Positions 1 through 11,281 are shown, counted from the stretch's first letter. The stretch is DNA of 64,000 nucleotides from Sphingomonas sp. Y38-1Y (GCF_032391395.1 NZ_CP135916.1:2635001-2699000); one strand, 5' to 3'. The notes: a model not told the origin generated them from the letters alone. Translations and numbers: made by a program.

Positions 1-81
1 CCGTCGGTCGTCCCCGCCCGGACCTTAGCCGACGTCGCGGCCCGAGCAACAATGTTCTTTTTTTGTTCGCGCGCCGGCGGT

Positions 82-1167
82 ATGAAATCCGACATGCCAG
101 CGACTCGTCCCACCCGCGGCGCGACGCTCAACGGACCGAGCCGCCGCTTCAACCTGCCCGGGCGGGAGGCGGACGGCGACTGGCTGGACGAGCGCGAGGC
201 CGTCGATGGCGAACTGTCCCCTGCCCGCACCACCGTCACGATCGAACATCCGCGCACGATCCTGGCGCGCAACAGCTCGCCCGATGTGCCGTTCGACCGA
301 TCGGTGAACCCCTATCGCGGCTGTGAGCATGGCTGCATCTACTGCTTCGCGCGGCCGACGCATGCATTTCACGACCTGTCGCCCGGCATCGATTTCGAGA
401 CGCGGCTGTTCGCCAAGCCGGATGCCGCCACGCTGCTGCGTGCCGAGCTGTCGAAGCCCGGCTATGTCGCCCGGCCGATCGCGTTCGGGACCAACACCGA
501 TCCCTATCAGCCGATCGAGCGCGATTGGGGGATCACGCGCGCCTGTATCGAGGTGCTGGCGGAGACCAACCATCCGCTGACGATCACGACCAAGTCGGAC
601 CGCATCCTGCGCGACCTGGACCTGATCGCGCCGATGGCCGCGAAGGGGCTGGCGGCGGCGATGATCTCGGTCACCACGCTCGATCCGCGCACCGCAATGA
701 CGCTGGAGCCGCGCGCGACCGCGCCCGAACGGCGGCTGCGCGCGATCGCGGCGCTGGCCGCGGCGGGGGTGCCGACCTTCGTCTCGATCTCGCCCGTTAT
801 CCCCGCAATCACCGATCACGAGATGGAGCACATCCTCGAGCGGGCAGCGGAAGCGGGCGCGCGTGCCGCCTTCTACATCCCCGTCCGCCTGCCGCACGAG
901 GTCGCGCCGCTGTTCCGCGCCTGGCTCGACACGCATTACCCCGATCGCGCGGGCAAGGTGATGGCAATCATCCAGTCGCTGCGCGGTGGCGGGCGCGACA
1001 ACGATCCCGGCTTTTTCACGCGCATGCAGGGACAGGGGCCATGGGCCGACCTCCTCCGCACGCGGTTCCACAAGGCGTGCCGCAAATACGGGCTCAACGG
1101 CGAGCGGATGAAGCTGCGCAGCGACCTGTTCCGCCGTCCGCCAGGCGCGCAGGGCGAGCTGTTCTAA
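82..1167 (+). CDS. PA0069-family radical SAM protein
   Basis: A 361-residue radical SAM protein related to the spore photoproduct lyase (SplB)-like group usually called the PA0069 family. The [4Fe-4S]/SAM motif is CEHGCIYC, giving Cys81, Cys85 and Cys88 in a CX3CX2C arrangement; it is followed by a TIM-barrel-like region with GTNTDPYQP, a conserved stretch of this family. The frame is open upstream to an ATG at 52, but the ATG at 82 (MKSDMPATRP) gives the family-like N-terminus, so I chose it; neither has a strong ribosome-binding site. The substrate of the family is not established. It stands alone, 29 nt before the next gene on the same strand. Confidence 0.88.
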   Translation: MKSDMPATRPTRGATLNGPSRRFNLPGREADGDWLDEREAVDGELSPARTTVTIEHPRTILARNSSPDVPFDRSVNPYRGCEHGCIYCFARPTHAFHDLSPGIDFETRLFAKPDAATLLRAELSKPGYVARPIAFGTNTDPYQPIERDWGITRACIEVLAETNHPLTITTKSDRILRDLDLIAPMAAKGLAAAMISVTTLDPRTAMTLEPRATAPERRLRAIAALAAAGVPTFVSISPVIPAITDHEMEHILERAAEAGARAAFYIPVRLPHEVAPLFRAWLDTHYPDRAGKVMAIIQSLRGGGRDNDPGFFTRMQGQGPWADLLRTRFHKACRKYGLNGERMKLRSDLFRRPPGAQGELF

Positions 1168-1196
1168 CTCGATCGCCGCTGGTCTAGGCTGCGCCG

Positions 1197-2019
1197 ATGC
1201 TCCGCTTCCTCGCTCTGCTGACCCTCCTGGTCGCAGTCCCCGCCACCGCGCAGCCGCCGCAGCCGCTCCGGGTCATGACGTTCAACGTCCGTTATCCCTC
1301 GGACGATGACGGCCTCGACCGCTGGAACACGCGTGCCGCGCGGCTGGTCGCGGCCTGGCGGCGCGTCGGCGCCGACATCGTCGGGACGCAGGAGCTGTTC
1401 CAGCATCAGGGCGAGGCGATCGTCGCGGCGGACCGACGCTATGCCTGGTTCGGGCGCGACCGCCGCGGCGGCCATGCCGACGAGCATATGGGTGTCTTCT
1501 ATCGCCGCGACCGATTGAAGCTGATGGCGAGCGGCGACTTCTGGCTGTCCGACACGCCCGACGTTTCGGGTAGCATCAGCTTGGGCCATCCCTTTCCGCG
1601 CATGGTCACCTGGGGGCGCTTTCAGCGGGTCGGCGACGGGCGGCGGTTCACGCTCCTCAACACGCACTTCCCGTACCGCGAGGAAGACGGCGCGGCCCGC
1701 GCCAAGGCGGCGGAAAAGGTCGCGGCCTTCGTCGCCGCCCTGCCCCCCGGCGAGCCGGTGGTCTTGACCGGCGACTTCAACGACGTGCCCGGCAGCGCCG
1801 CGTACCGCGTCCTCACCCGCACGCTCGGCGACGCCTGGACGGCGCTGGGCGCGCCGGAAGCAGGCGCCGGCACCTTCCACGGCTTCACCGGCAAGGCCGA
1901 CAAGCGCATCGACTGGGTGCTGACGCGCGGCTTCCGCGTGCGCAGCGTCGCGATCGAGCGGCAGCGGGTCGGCGGGCGTTACCCGTCCGACCATTTCCCC
2001 GTCGTCGCGACGCTCGCCT

Positions 2020-2033
<14 letters not shown>
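1197..2033 (+). CDS. secreted endonuclease/exonuclease/phosphatase-family protein
   Basis: A 278-residue metal-dependent phosphodiesterase or phosphatase of the EEP (DNase I-like) fold. The N-terminus MLRFLALLTLLVAVPATAQ is a signal peptide with likely cleavage after the AQ, so it should act in the periplasm or outside. Fold landmarks are MTFNVRYPSDD near the start, GTQE (metal-binding Glu), TGDFND (catalytic Asp/Asn) and YPSDHFPV at the C-terminus. The natural substrate cannot be told from sequence. Its 3' end overlaps by 14 nt the 3' end of the convergent acyl-CoA ligase gene. Confidence 0.87.
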
Positions 2034-3615
<1,582 letters not shown>

Positions 3616-3687
3616 CCGCCTCTCCATTTCCATCTTTGGGTATGGAGAATAGCGGCGGCGCGCCCCGCGTCCAGTGACGAAGTTTTG

Positions 3688-6600
3688 CTAGCCGGCCAGC
3701 TGAAGTCGAGGCGCCATCAGCTCGGCTTCTCGAACACCGGGAATGGCCTGAACCGCCTCCACACGCTCGCCGTCGAGCAGGAAGTCCTCGCCCAGCGACA
3801 CCTCCGCCTCGCCCCCTTCGATCGGGGTGACCAGGCGCACACGCGCGCGCCCGCCGCGCTCGTCGCGCAGCAGCCGGGCGAGCGGTGCGATCGCCTCGAT
3901 ATCGTCGATCCAGACCGTGAGCACGAGCCGGGCATTGTTCGACAGCGTCTCGAACGCCTGGAGCGACTTGACCGTGACGCGCGGCGTGTCCTCGCCCGCG
4001 CGGCGATCGAGTTCGACCTGCATCAGCCCGCACCCGCCCGCGCGCGCCGCATCCTCCAGCGCCTCGGCGGCCATGTCGTCGAAGCAGGTCGCGACGACCT
4101 GGCCGCTGGCGTCCGAAAGCGTCGCCATCAGATAGCGATTGCCGCGTGCCGAAGTACGCCAACGCGCATCCTCGACCAGCGCAGCGATCGTCGCGCCGCC
4201 GCGCGCGCCTTCGGCGACCTGCACGCCGGCCAGCGCCGCGATCGGGCGGGCAGCATGGACCTTGGCGAGGTGCGCATAGCGGTCGAGCGGATGCGCGGAG
4301 AAATAAAAGCCGAACGCCTCCTTCTCGGCATTGATGCGCTCGGCGAGCGTCCAGGTGGCGCTGGCGGGAAGACGGATCGGCGGCTCGCTCGCCTCGCCCT
4401 CGCCGAACAGCCCGCCCTGCCCGCTCGCGCGCCCGGCATGGATGCGCTGCGCGGTGGCGAGGATCGTCTCGGCCGCGGCATGCACGCCCGGCCGGTTGTC
4501 GTTCATCGCATCGAACGCGCCGGCCGCCGCCAGCGTCTCGACCTGCCGCTTGTTGAGGAGGCGCGGATCGACGCGGCGCGCGAAGTCGTCGAGCGACTTG
4601 AACGCCCCCTTCGCCTTCCGCTCGGCAACGACCTGCTCCATCGCGCGCTCACCCACGCCCTTGAGCGCGCCGAGCGCATAGCGAACCGCAAGGCCATCCT
4701 CATGCGGCTGGACGTCGAACTCCGCCTCGCTCGCATTCAGGTCGGCGGGCAGGCAGGCGAAGCCCAGCCGCTTCATGTCGTCGACGAAGATCGCCAGCTT
4801 GTCGGTCAGCGCCAGGTCGAAGCACATCGAGGCGGCAAAGAACTCGTGCGGATGATGCGCCTTCAGCCACGCGGTCTGATAGGCGAGCAGCGCATAGGCG
4901 GCGGCGTGCGACTTGTTGAAGCCATAGCCGGCGAACTTGTCGATCAAATCGAACAGCTCGTTGGCCTTGGCCGCGGGGATCTGATTGTGCTCGGCGCAGC
5001 CGGTGACGAAGATCGCGCGCTGCGCGTCCATCTCCGCCTTCACCTTCTTGCCCATCGCGCGGCGGAGCAGATCAGCGCCGCCCAGCGAATAGCCGGCCAG
5101 GATCTGCGCGGCCTGCATCACCTGTTCCTGATAGACGAAGATGCCGTAGGTTTCCGCGAGGATCCCCTCGAGCAGCGGGTGCGGGTAGGTCACCGCTTCC
5201 CGCCCGTTCTTGCGCGCGCCGAAACTCGGAATGTTGTCCATCGGGCCCGGCCGATAGAGCGACACGAGCGCGATGATATCGCCGAAATTCGATGGCCGGA
5301 CGGCGGACAGCGTGCGCCTCATCCCCTCCGATTCCAGCTGGAACACGCCCACCGTATCGCCGCGCTGGAGCAGGGCGTAGGTCGCCTCGTCGTTCCAGGC
5401 GAGGCCGTCGAGATCGATCGTGACGCCCCGCTTGGCGAGCAGGTCCACCGCCTTGCGCAGCACGCTCAGCGTCTTGAGGCCGAGGAAGTCGAACTTCACC
5501 AGGCCCGCGCCCTCGACATATTTCATGTCGAACTGCGTGACGGGCATGTCGGACCGCGGATCGCGATACAGCGGGACGAGCTCGGCGAGCGGCCGGTCGC
5601 CGATGACCACGCCCGCCGCGTGGGTCGAGCTGTGGCGCGGCAACCCCTCCAGGTTCATCGCCAGGTCGAGCAGCCGGCGAACGTCGTCCTCGCGCTCATA
5701 GGCCTGCGCGAGCTCGCTGACGCCGTTCAGCGCACGCTTGAGGTCCCAGGGGTCGGTGGGGTGGTTGGGGACGAGCTTGGCAAGGCGATCGACCTGGCCA
5801 TAGCTCATCTGGAGCACGCGGCCGGTATCCTTCAGCACCGCGCGCGCCTTCAGCTTACCGAAGGTGATGATCTGCGCGACGGTGTCGTGGCCGTACTTGG
5901 CCTGAACGTATCGGATCACCTCGCCGCGGCGGGTTTCGCAGAAGTCGATGTCGAAGTCGGGCATCGACACGCGTTCCGGGTTGAGGAAGCGCTCGAACAG
6001 CAGGCCCAGCTTGATCGGGTCGAGGTCGGTGATGGTGAGCGCCCAGGCGACGGCGGAGCCCGCACCCGAACCACGGCCCGGACCCACCGGAATATCGTGG
6101 TCCTTGGCCCATTTGATGAAGTCGGCGACGATCAGGAAGTAGCCCGGGAATCCCATCGCGATGATGATGTCGAGTTCGTAGTCGAGCCGCGTCCAATATT
6201 CCTCGAACCGCGCGGCACGGGTGGGGTCATCCACCTCCACTCCGTTCGTTTCGAGCGAAGTCGAGAAACCGGAACCACCCGCATGGCCAGCCTGCTTCTC
6301 GTCTTCGCTCGGAGCGGACGGGGCATGGTCCGCCGCTTGCAGTTGCGAGGTGACTTCGCTCGAAACCAGGGCCGGCTGCGTGATCGCGGCCGCCTCGAGC
6401 TCCAGGATGCGCTCAAGCCGTGCCTTCAACCCCGCGTGCGCGCTCTCGCGCAGCATACGCGCCTCGCCCTCGCGGTCGCCGGCCAGGCTGGGGAGGATCG
6501 GCTTGCGCTTGGGCGCGGCGACGGCGCAGCGCTGCGCGACGACCAGCGTGTTGGCGATCGCCTCGGGCAAGTCGTCGAAGTCGGCCTTCATCACCGGGGC

Positions 6601-7335
6601 GGGCTTGATCCACGCCTCGGGCGAGGAACGCTTGCGGTCCTCCGACATGACATAGCTCGAATGCGCGATGCACAGCATGGCGTCGTGCGCGGCGTGGAAG
6701 TCGGCCTCGGCAAAGCAGCTCGGGTTGGTCGCGACGAGCGGCAGGTCGTTGGCATAGGCGAGGTCGATCAGCGCCGCCTCGGCCGCAACCTCGACCGCGT
6801 CGCCGCGGCGGCTGAGCTCGATGAACAGCCGGTCGGGAAACAGGTCCTGGAGCCGGTCGAGATAGGCAGCGGCATCCCCCGCCTGTTCCTCGGCCAGCAG
6901 CCGCGTCAGCCCGCCCTCGCCGCCCGCGGTCAGGCAGAGCAGGCCGTCGCTCCGCCCCGCCAGCGCCTCAAGCGGCACGTGTGCATCGAGCTCCACCGGA
7001 CGGCCGAGATGCGCCTCCGACACCAGCGCGCATAGATTGTCGTAACCGCGCTCGTCCTGCGCATAGAGCGACAGCCAGTCGAGGATCGGCGCGCGCCCGT
7101 CGGGCGTCCCCGGCCGCGCGACGCACAGCATCGTGCCGACGATCGGCTGCACCCCCTCGGCTTTGCACGCGTCGGAGAACGCCATCGCCGCATAAAGCCC
7201 GTTGCGATCGGTCAGCGCCACCGCCGGAAAGCCGAGCTTGCGCGCCTGCTTGGCAATCGCCTTCGGCTCGATCGCGCCGTCGAGCATCGTGTAGCAGGAG
7301 AAGACGCGAAGCGGGACGTAAGCGGCGTGGGACAT
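3688..7335 (-). CDS. dnaE: DNA polymerase III subunit alpha
   Basis: The replicative polymerase catalytic subunit, 1215 residues. The PHP domain occupies the N-terminus. The polymerase core has GPGRGSGAGSA and the catalytic PDFDIDF motif (Asp460 and Asp462), with a further Asp in KFDFLGLKTL; helix-hairpin-helix and OB-fold regions follow. It is about 55 residues longer than the E. coli protein. Most of the extra length sits at about residues 318-368, between the PHP domain and the palm, where the DNA is a palindromic repeat (see 6241-6370). rimO lies upstream on the same strand, beyond a 399-bp repeat-rich gap that holds a perfect DnaA box. Confidence 0.97.
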   Translation of the reverse strand: MSHAAYVPLRVFSCYTMLDGAIEPKAIAKQARKLGFPAVALTDRNGLYAAMAFSDACKAEGVQPIVGTMLCVARPGTPDGRAPILDWLSLYAQDERGYDNLCALVSEAHLGRPVELDAHVPLEALAGRSDGLLCLTAGGEGGLTRLLAEEQAGDAAAYLDRLQDLFPDRLFIELSRRGDAVEVAAEAALIDLAYANDLPLVATNPSCFAEADFHAAHDAMLCIAHSSYVMSEDRKRSSPEAWIKPAPVMKADFDDLPEAIANTLVVAQRCAVAAPKRKPILPSLAGDREGEARMLRESAHAGLKARLERILELEAAAITQPALVSSEVTSQLQAADHAPSAPSEDEKQAGHAGGSGFSTSLETNGVEVDDPTRAARFEEYWTRLDYELDIIIAMGFPGYFLIVADFIKWAKDHDIPVGPGRGSGAGSAVAWALTITDLDPIKLGLLFERFLNPERVSMPDFDIDFCETRRGEVIRYVQAKYGHDTVAQIITFGKLKARAVLKDTGRVLQMSYGQVDRLAKLVPNHPTDPWDLKRALNGVSELAQAYEREDDVRRLLDLAMNLEGLPRHSSTHAAGVVIGDRPLAELVPLYRDPRSDMPVTQFDMKYVEGAGLVKFDFLGLKTLSVLRKAVDLLAKRGVTIDLDGLAWNDEATYALLQRGDTVGVFQLESEGMRRTLSAVRPSNFGDIIALVSLYRPGPMDNIPSFGARKNGREAVTYPHPLLEGILAETYGIFVYQEQVMQAAQILAGYSLGGADLLRRAMGKKVKAEMDAQRAIFVTGCAEHNQIPAAKANELFDLIDKFAGYGFNKSHAAAYALLAYQTAWLKAHHPHEFFAASMCFDLALTDKLAIFVDDMKRLGFACLPADLNASEAEFDVQPHEDGLAVRYALGALKGVGERAMEQVVAERKAKGAFKSLDDFARRVDPRLLNKRQVETLAAAGAFDAMNDNRPGVHAAAETILATAQRIHAGRASGQGGLFGEGEASEPPIRLPASATWTLAERINAEKEAFGFYFSAHPLDRYAHLAKVHAARPIAALAGVQVAEGARGGATIAALVEDARWRTSARGNRYLMATLSDASGQVVATCFDDMAAEALEDAARAGGCGLMQVELDRRAGEDTPRVTVKSLQAFETLSNNARLVLTVWIDDIEAIAPLARLLRDERGGRARVRLVTPIEGGEAEVSLGEDFLLDGERVEAVQAIPGVREAELMAPRLQLAG
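6241..6370. repeat. palindromic repeat element inserted in frame inside dnaE
   Basis: Two 15-nt perfect inverted arms, GTTTCGAGCGAAGTC at 6248-6262 and GACTTCGCTCGAAAC at 6352-6366, bound a roughly 120-bp segment lying wholly within dnaE and keeping its frame. On the dnaE strand the arms encode LVSSEVTS and FSTSLETN at about residues 322-365, inside a low-complexity stretch rich in Ala, Pro, Ser, Glu and Gln that has no counterpart in the standard DnaE layout. The arms resemble TTCGAC-type intergenic palindromes known in sphingomonads. The arms and the frame are seen directly; insertion of a mobile palindrome is inference. Confidence 0.75.
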
Positions 7336-7734
7336 GGGCGGAGGCTAGGCTTTTGCGAAACGTCGGGGAAGGCGTCGGGGCGGGTTATCCACAGCATTGG
7401 CCCCACAATCCGTCGTCATCCCGGACTTGATCCGGGATCCCGCTTCCTTCGCCCGGCCCGGAAAAGAAGCGGTACCCCGGCTCAGAGGCCGGGGTTACGT
7501 GATGGAGGAGGGCGCTCGCCCTACCCCCAACCGTCACCCCGGACTTGTTCCGGGGTCCACCTGACCGCGAAGGCGAAGCTCGCCAACAAGCCGAAACGCC
7601 CGCCGCCCGGTGGACCCCGGAACAAGTCCGGGGTGACGACCATCGAACCCGTTCGTCCTGAGTAGCTGCTGAGCGAAGCCGAAGCAGCGTATCGAAGGAC
7701 CACCGCCGATGCTTCGATACGAAGCTCGAGCGGT
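7336..7734. repeat. repeat-filled intergenic region between rimO and dnaE
   Basis: No gene is seen here. It contains GTCATCCCGGACTTGATC at 7414, a small palindrome TACCCCGG...CCGGGGTTA near 7473-7497, a perfect 30-bp inverted repeat (7532-7561 with 7609-7638, beginning GTCACCCCGGACTTG), and a TTCGTCCTGAG-type palindrome at about 7648-7730. Palindromes of this kind are common in sphingomonad genomes. The large inverted repeat would form a strong hairpin in a rimO-dnaE transcript. Confidence 0.85.
7385..7393 (+). promoter_or_regulatory. perfect DnaA box upstream of dnaE
   Basis: TTATCCACA at 7385-7393 matches the high-affinity DnaA consensus exactly. It lies 50 bp upstream of the dnaE start codon, where it could bind DnaA-ATP and modulate dnaE transcription. 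It is a single box, so it is not an origin. A chance match is possible, though less likely in such GC-rich DNA. Confidence 0.5.
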
Positions 7735-9081
7735 TCAGGCGACCGGCGCGCCGTACAGGTCATGCTCGTCGGCATCCTCCACCCGCACGCGGATCACGTC
7801 GCCGACCTCGCGGCCGATCACGTCGCGCAGGAAGACCTCGCCGTCGATTTCCGGCGCATCCGCCTTCGACCGGCCGGTCGCGCCGCCATCGGCATCGACC
7901 GCGTCCAGGATCACGTCGATCTCGCGCCCGACCTTGGCCTGGAGCTTGGCCGCGGAGATCGCCGCGGTCCGCTCCATGATGCGGGCATAGCGTTCTTCCT
8001 TGACCGCCTCGGGCACCGGATCGGGCAGCGCGTTCGCCGCGGCGCCCTCGACGGGCTCGAAGCGGAAGGCGCCGACGCGGTCGAGCTGCGCCTCGTCCAG
8101 CCAGTCTAGCAAATATTCGAAATCCTCGTCGGTCTCGCCGGGGAAGCCGACGACGAAGGTCGAGCGGATCGTGATGTCCGGCGCTATCGCGCGCCAGCCG
8201 CGCAGCCGCTCCAGCACCTTGGCCTCGTTGGCCGGGCGCTTCATGCGCTTCAGCACGTTGGGCGCCGCATGCTGAAACGGAATGTCGAGATAGGGGAGGA
8301 TCAGCCCCTCGGCCATCAGCGGGATGACCTGATCGACATGCGGATAGGGATAGACATAGTGGAGCCGCACCCAGACTTCGTTTTCTGGCGTGCCGAGCTG
8401 CCCCAGCTCGCGCGCCAGATCGGTCATGTGCGGCACGACCTCCCGCCCCTTCCACATCCGCGGTTCGCGGCGGATGTCGATGCCATAGGCGGAGGTATCC
8501 TGGCTGATGACCAGCAGCTCGCGCGTTCCCGCCGCGACCAGCTTCTCGGCCTCGCGCAGGATCGCGTCGGGGCGCCGGCTGACGAGATCGCCGCGCAGCG
8601 CCGGGATGATGCAGAAGCTGCACCGGTGGTTGCAGCCCTCCGAGATCTTCAGATAGCTGTAGTGGCGCGGCGTGAGCTTGAGGCCGGCCTCCGGCACGAG
8701 GTCGACGAACGGCGACGGGATCGGCGGCGCGGCGTCATGCACCGCCTCGACCACCTGCTCATATTCGTGCGCACCGGTGATCGCGAGCACCTGGGGAAAG
8801 CGCGCGCGGATCGCCTCGGCCTCCTTGCCCATGCAGCCCGTCACGATGACGCGCCCGTTTTCAGAGATCGCCTCGCCGATCGCCTCCAGTGATTCTTCCT
8901 TGGCGCTATCGAGGAAGCCGCAGGTGTTGACGAGCACGACATCGGCGCCGGCATAGTCCGGCGACATCCGATATCCCTCGGATCGCAATTTGGTCAGGAT
9001 ACGCTCGCTGTCGACCAGGTTCTTGGGACAGCCGAGCGACACCATCCCCACCTTGGGGGATTCGGGAAGTCGCGTTGCCAT
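7735..9081 (-). CDS. rimO: ribosomal protein S12 methylthiotransferase RimO
   Basis: A 448-residue radical SAM enzyme that adds a methylthio group to the conserved aspartate of ribosomal protein S12. The N-terminal MTTase domain has the three [4Fe-4S] cysteines Cys18 (LGCPKN), Cys54 (NTCGF) and Cys83 (TGCMG). The radical SAM cluster is CNHRCSFC (Cys150, Cys154, Cys157), followed by a C-terminal TRAM domain ending in YGAPV. The motif [12 protein letters not shown] near the N-terminus separates RimO from MiaB. It is transcribed toward dnaE. Confidence 0.96.
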   Translation of the reverse strand: MATRLPESPKVGMVSLGCPKNLVDSERILTKLRSEGYRMSPDYAGADVVLVNTCGFLDSAKEESLEAIGEAISENGRVIVTGCMGKEAEAIRARFPQVLAITGAHEYEQVVEAVHDAAPPIPSPFVDLVPEAGLKLTPRHYSYLKISEGCNHRCSFCIIPALRGDLVSRRPDAILREAEKLVAAGTRELLVISQDTSAYGIDIRREPRMWKGREVVPHMTDLARELGQLGTPENEVWVRLHYVYPYPHVDQVIPLMAEGLILPYLDIPFQHAAPNVLKRMKRPANEAKVLERLRGWRAIAPDITIRSTFVVGFPGETDEDFEYLLDWLDEAQLDRVGAFRFEPVEGAAANALPDPVPEAVKEERYARIMERTAAISAAKLQAKVGREIDVILDAVDADGGATGRSKADAPEIDGEVFLRDVIGREVGDVIRVRVEDADEHDLYGAPVA

Positions 9082-9162
9082 GATCGGGCGCGCAGATAAG
9101 GTCTTTGGGGCGAAAAAGCGAGAGGTGCTGGCGCCGCCCTGTGCAACTGCCTAGCTTCGGGC

Positions 9163-10551
9163 GTGATGACCGACCTCAAGGCGACCCTTTCCCCCGATCG
9201 CGGCCAGCCCGCCCGCACCCTCCACCTCGTCGATACCGCCGGTCATGACGAGTGGTTGCGCCATCAGCCGCCGCGCCACCGCGCCGCGCTGATCGCGCAG
9301 CGCTTCAAGCCGAACGCGGGCTCGCTGGCGATCCTGCCAGGCGAGGCGGCCGAGGCGTGGTCGGCGGTGATCGGCGTGGCCAGGGCGGGCGCGCTCACCC
9401 CCTGGTGCCTGGCGCGGGCGGCGGAGGCGCTGCCCGAGGGCGTGTACCGGCTGGACGGACAGGAACCCGGCGCGGCGATGCTCGGTTGGGCGCTCGCGCA
9501 GCACCGCTTCGACCGATATCGCAAGGAGGAGGCGACGTGTGCGCGCACGCTGCTGACCGGCGAGCCCAGCCGCATCGATCCGGTGCTGGCCGAGGCCGCC
9601 GCGACGGCGCGCGTCCGCGAGCTCGTCAACACCAGCGCCGGTGATCTCGGCCCGGCCGAGCTGGAGTCGGCGGTGGCGGAGGTGGGCGCGGCACACGGCG
9701 CGCGGCTGACCGTCACCAAGGGCGCGGAGCTGGAGCGCGGCTATCCGATGATCCATGCGGTTGGCGCCGCGGCGATCGCGGCACGCGCGCCGCGGCTGAT
9801 CGAACTCGACTGGGGCCGCGACGATCATCCGCGCGTCGCGATCGTCGGCAAGGGCGTCTGCTTCGACACTGGCGGGCTCGACCTCAAGCCATCCGCGGCA
9901 ATGCGGCTGATGAAGAAGGACATGGGCGGCGCGGCGCATGCGCTGGCGCTGGCGGAGCTCATCATGGCGGCGCGGCTGCCGGTGCGGCTTCACCTCCTCA
10001 TCCCCGCCGTCGAGAATGCCGTGTCGGGCGCGGCCTTCCGCCCCGGCGATGTGCTGCGCACGCGCAAGGGCGTGACGGTGGAGAACACCAACACCGATGC
10101 CGAGGGGCGCCTGATCCTCGCCGATGCGCTGACGCGGGCGGGCGAGGCGAAGCCGGGGCTGATCCTCGACTTCGCGACGCTGACCGGCGCGGCGCGCGTC
10201 GCGCTCGGCCCCGACCTGCCGCCGCTGTTCGCCAACAACGAGGGGTTGGCGGGCGACCTTCTCGCCGCGGGCGAACGGCTCGACGACCCCCTGTGGCGGA
10301 TGCCGCTGTGGGACGGGTATGACGACATGCTCAAGTCCGACATCGCCGACATGGTCAATGCGCCGGAGGGCGCCTTTGCCGGCGCGATCACCGCCGCCCT
10401 GTTCCTGCGCCGCTTCGTGCCGGCCGAGACGCCGTGGGCGCACCTCGACGTGTTCGCCTGGCGGCCCGCGGGCAAGCCGGGACGACCAAAGGGCGGCGAT
10501 GCCTTCGGCCTGCGCGCGGCGTGGGCGATGCTCAAGGAGCGCTACGCATGA
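9163..10551 (+). CDS. leucyl aminopeptidase family protein (M17)
   Basis: A 462-residue cytosolic dinuclear-metal aminopeptidase. The M17 signature NTDAEGRL is at residues 310-317. Metal and catalytic residues are visible as Lys230 and Asp235 in GKGVCFDTGGLDLK, Asp312 and Glu314, and Arg316; the KKDMGGAA segment carries the further metal-binding Asp. It removes N-terminal residues from peptides; the exact specificity cannot be read. The stop codon overlaps the start of the next gene (ATGA), so the two are probably translationally coupled. Confidence 0.93.
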   Translation: MMTDLKATLSPDRGQPARTLHLVDTAGHDEWLRHQPPRHRAALIAQRFKPNAGSLAILPGEAAEAWSAVIGVARAGALTPWCLARAAEALPEGVYRLDGQEPGAAMLGWALAQHRFDRYRKEEATCARTLLTGEPSRIDPVLAEAAATARVRELVNTSAGDLGPAELESAVAEVGAAHGARLTVTKGAELERGYPMIHAVGAAAIAARAPRLIELDWGRDDHPRVAIVGKGVCFDTGGLDLKPSAAMRLMKKDMGGAAHALALAELIMAARLPVRLHLLIPAVENAVSGAAFRPGDVLRTRKGVTVENTNTDAEGRLILADALTRAGEAKPGLILDFATLTGAARVALGPDLPPLFANNEGLAGDLLAAGERLDDPLWRMPLWDGYDDMLKSDIADMVNAPEGAFAGAITAALFLRRFVPAETPWAHLDVFAWRPAGKPGRPKGGDAFGLRAAWAMLKERYA

Positions 10552-10844
10552 GCCACTGGCTGCTGATCTACGACTTCGCCCCCGACTATCTGGAGCGTCG
10601 CGGCGCGTTCCGGAGCGAGCATCTCGCGCTCGGCTGGACGATGGCGGATGCGGGCGAGCTGATCCTGGGCGGCGCGGTCGGCGATCCGCCCGAATCGGGG
10701 CTGATCCTGTTCAACGATCGCGATGCCGCCGAGCGGTTCGCGGCGGGCGATCCCTATGTGGCGAACGGCATCGTCCGAAGCTGGCGAGTCGCGCCGTGGA
10801 CGACCGTCATCGGCGAGAACAGCGCGACGCCGATCCGGGAGTAG
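10548..10844 (+). CDS. YciI family protein
   Basis: A 98-residue YciI-like protein, a small ferredoxin-like alpha/beta fold. The N-terminus SHWLLIYDFAPDYLERR, then EHLALGW, GELILGGAVGD and the C-terminal DPYVANGIVRSWRVAPW follow the family pattern, including the His/Asp pair proposed to be catalytic. The biological substrate is unknown. The ATGA overlap with the aminopeptidase gene decides the start and suggests coupling. A second YciI-like gene lies at 47184. Confidence 0.88.
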   Translation: MSHWLLIYDFAPDYLERRGAFRSEHLALGWTMADAGELILGGAVGDPPESGLILFNDRDAAERFAAGDPYVANGIVRSWRVAPWTTVIGENSATPIRE

Positions 10845-10849
10845 CGCTC

Positions 10850-11281
10850 CTAAGCGCGTCGCCCCGCGAAAAAACCGCGCAGCAACGCCGCCGCCTCGCC
10901 TTCGCCGATCCCGGCATAGACGTCCGGCCGATGGTGGCAGGTCGGCTGGCCGAAGAACCGCGGCCCATGCGCGACCGCCCCACCCTTCGGATCGTCCGCC
11001 CCGTAATAGAGCCGCCGGATCCGCGCATGCGCAATCGCCCCTGCGCACATCGCGCAGGGCTCCAGCGTCACCCACAGGTCGCAATCCTCCAGCCGGTCGC
11101 GCCCGAGCGCCGCGGCGGCTGCGCGGATCGCGACGATCTCGGCATGGGCGGTGGGGTCGGACAGCGCGCGCGGCGCATTGGCACCGACCGCGATCACCTC
11201 GCCGCCCCGGACCACGACAGCGCCCACCGGCACCTCCCCCGCTTGCGCCGCAGCGGCCGCCGCATCGAGTGCGGCGCGCAT
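10850..11281 (-). CDS. tadA: tRNA-specific adenosine deaminase
   Basis: A 143-residue deaminase that converts adenosine 34 to inosine in tRNA-Arg(ACG). The zinc site is HAE (AHAEIVAIR) with PCAMCAGAI, the deaminase HAE...PCxxC signature, and Glu of HAE is the proton shuttle. The start at 11281 gives the usual MRAALDAAAAAAQAGEVPVG N-terminus; the frame continues upstream but loses similarity. It converges with the YciI gene, leaving 5 nt between stops. Confidence 0.95.
   Translation of the reverse strand: MRAALDAAAAAAQAGEVPVGAVVVRGGEVIAVGANAPRALSDPTAHAEIVAIRAAAAALGRDRLEDCDLWVTLEPCAMCAGAIAHARIRRLYYGADDPKGGAVAHGPRFFGQPTCHHRPDVYAGIGEGEAAALLRGFFAGRRA

Noticed and set aside
7414..7640. CRISPR-like array in the rimO-dnaE gap
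   Set aside because: The repeats are inverted palindromes of unequal length, not direct repeats with regular spacers.
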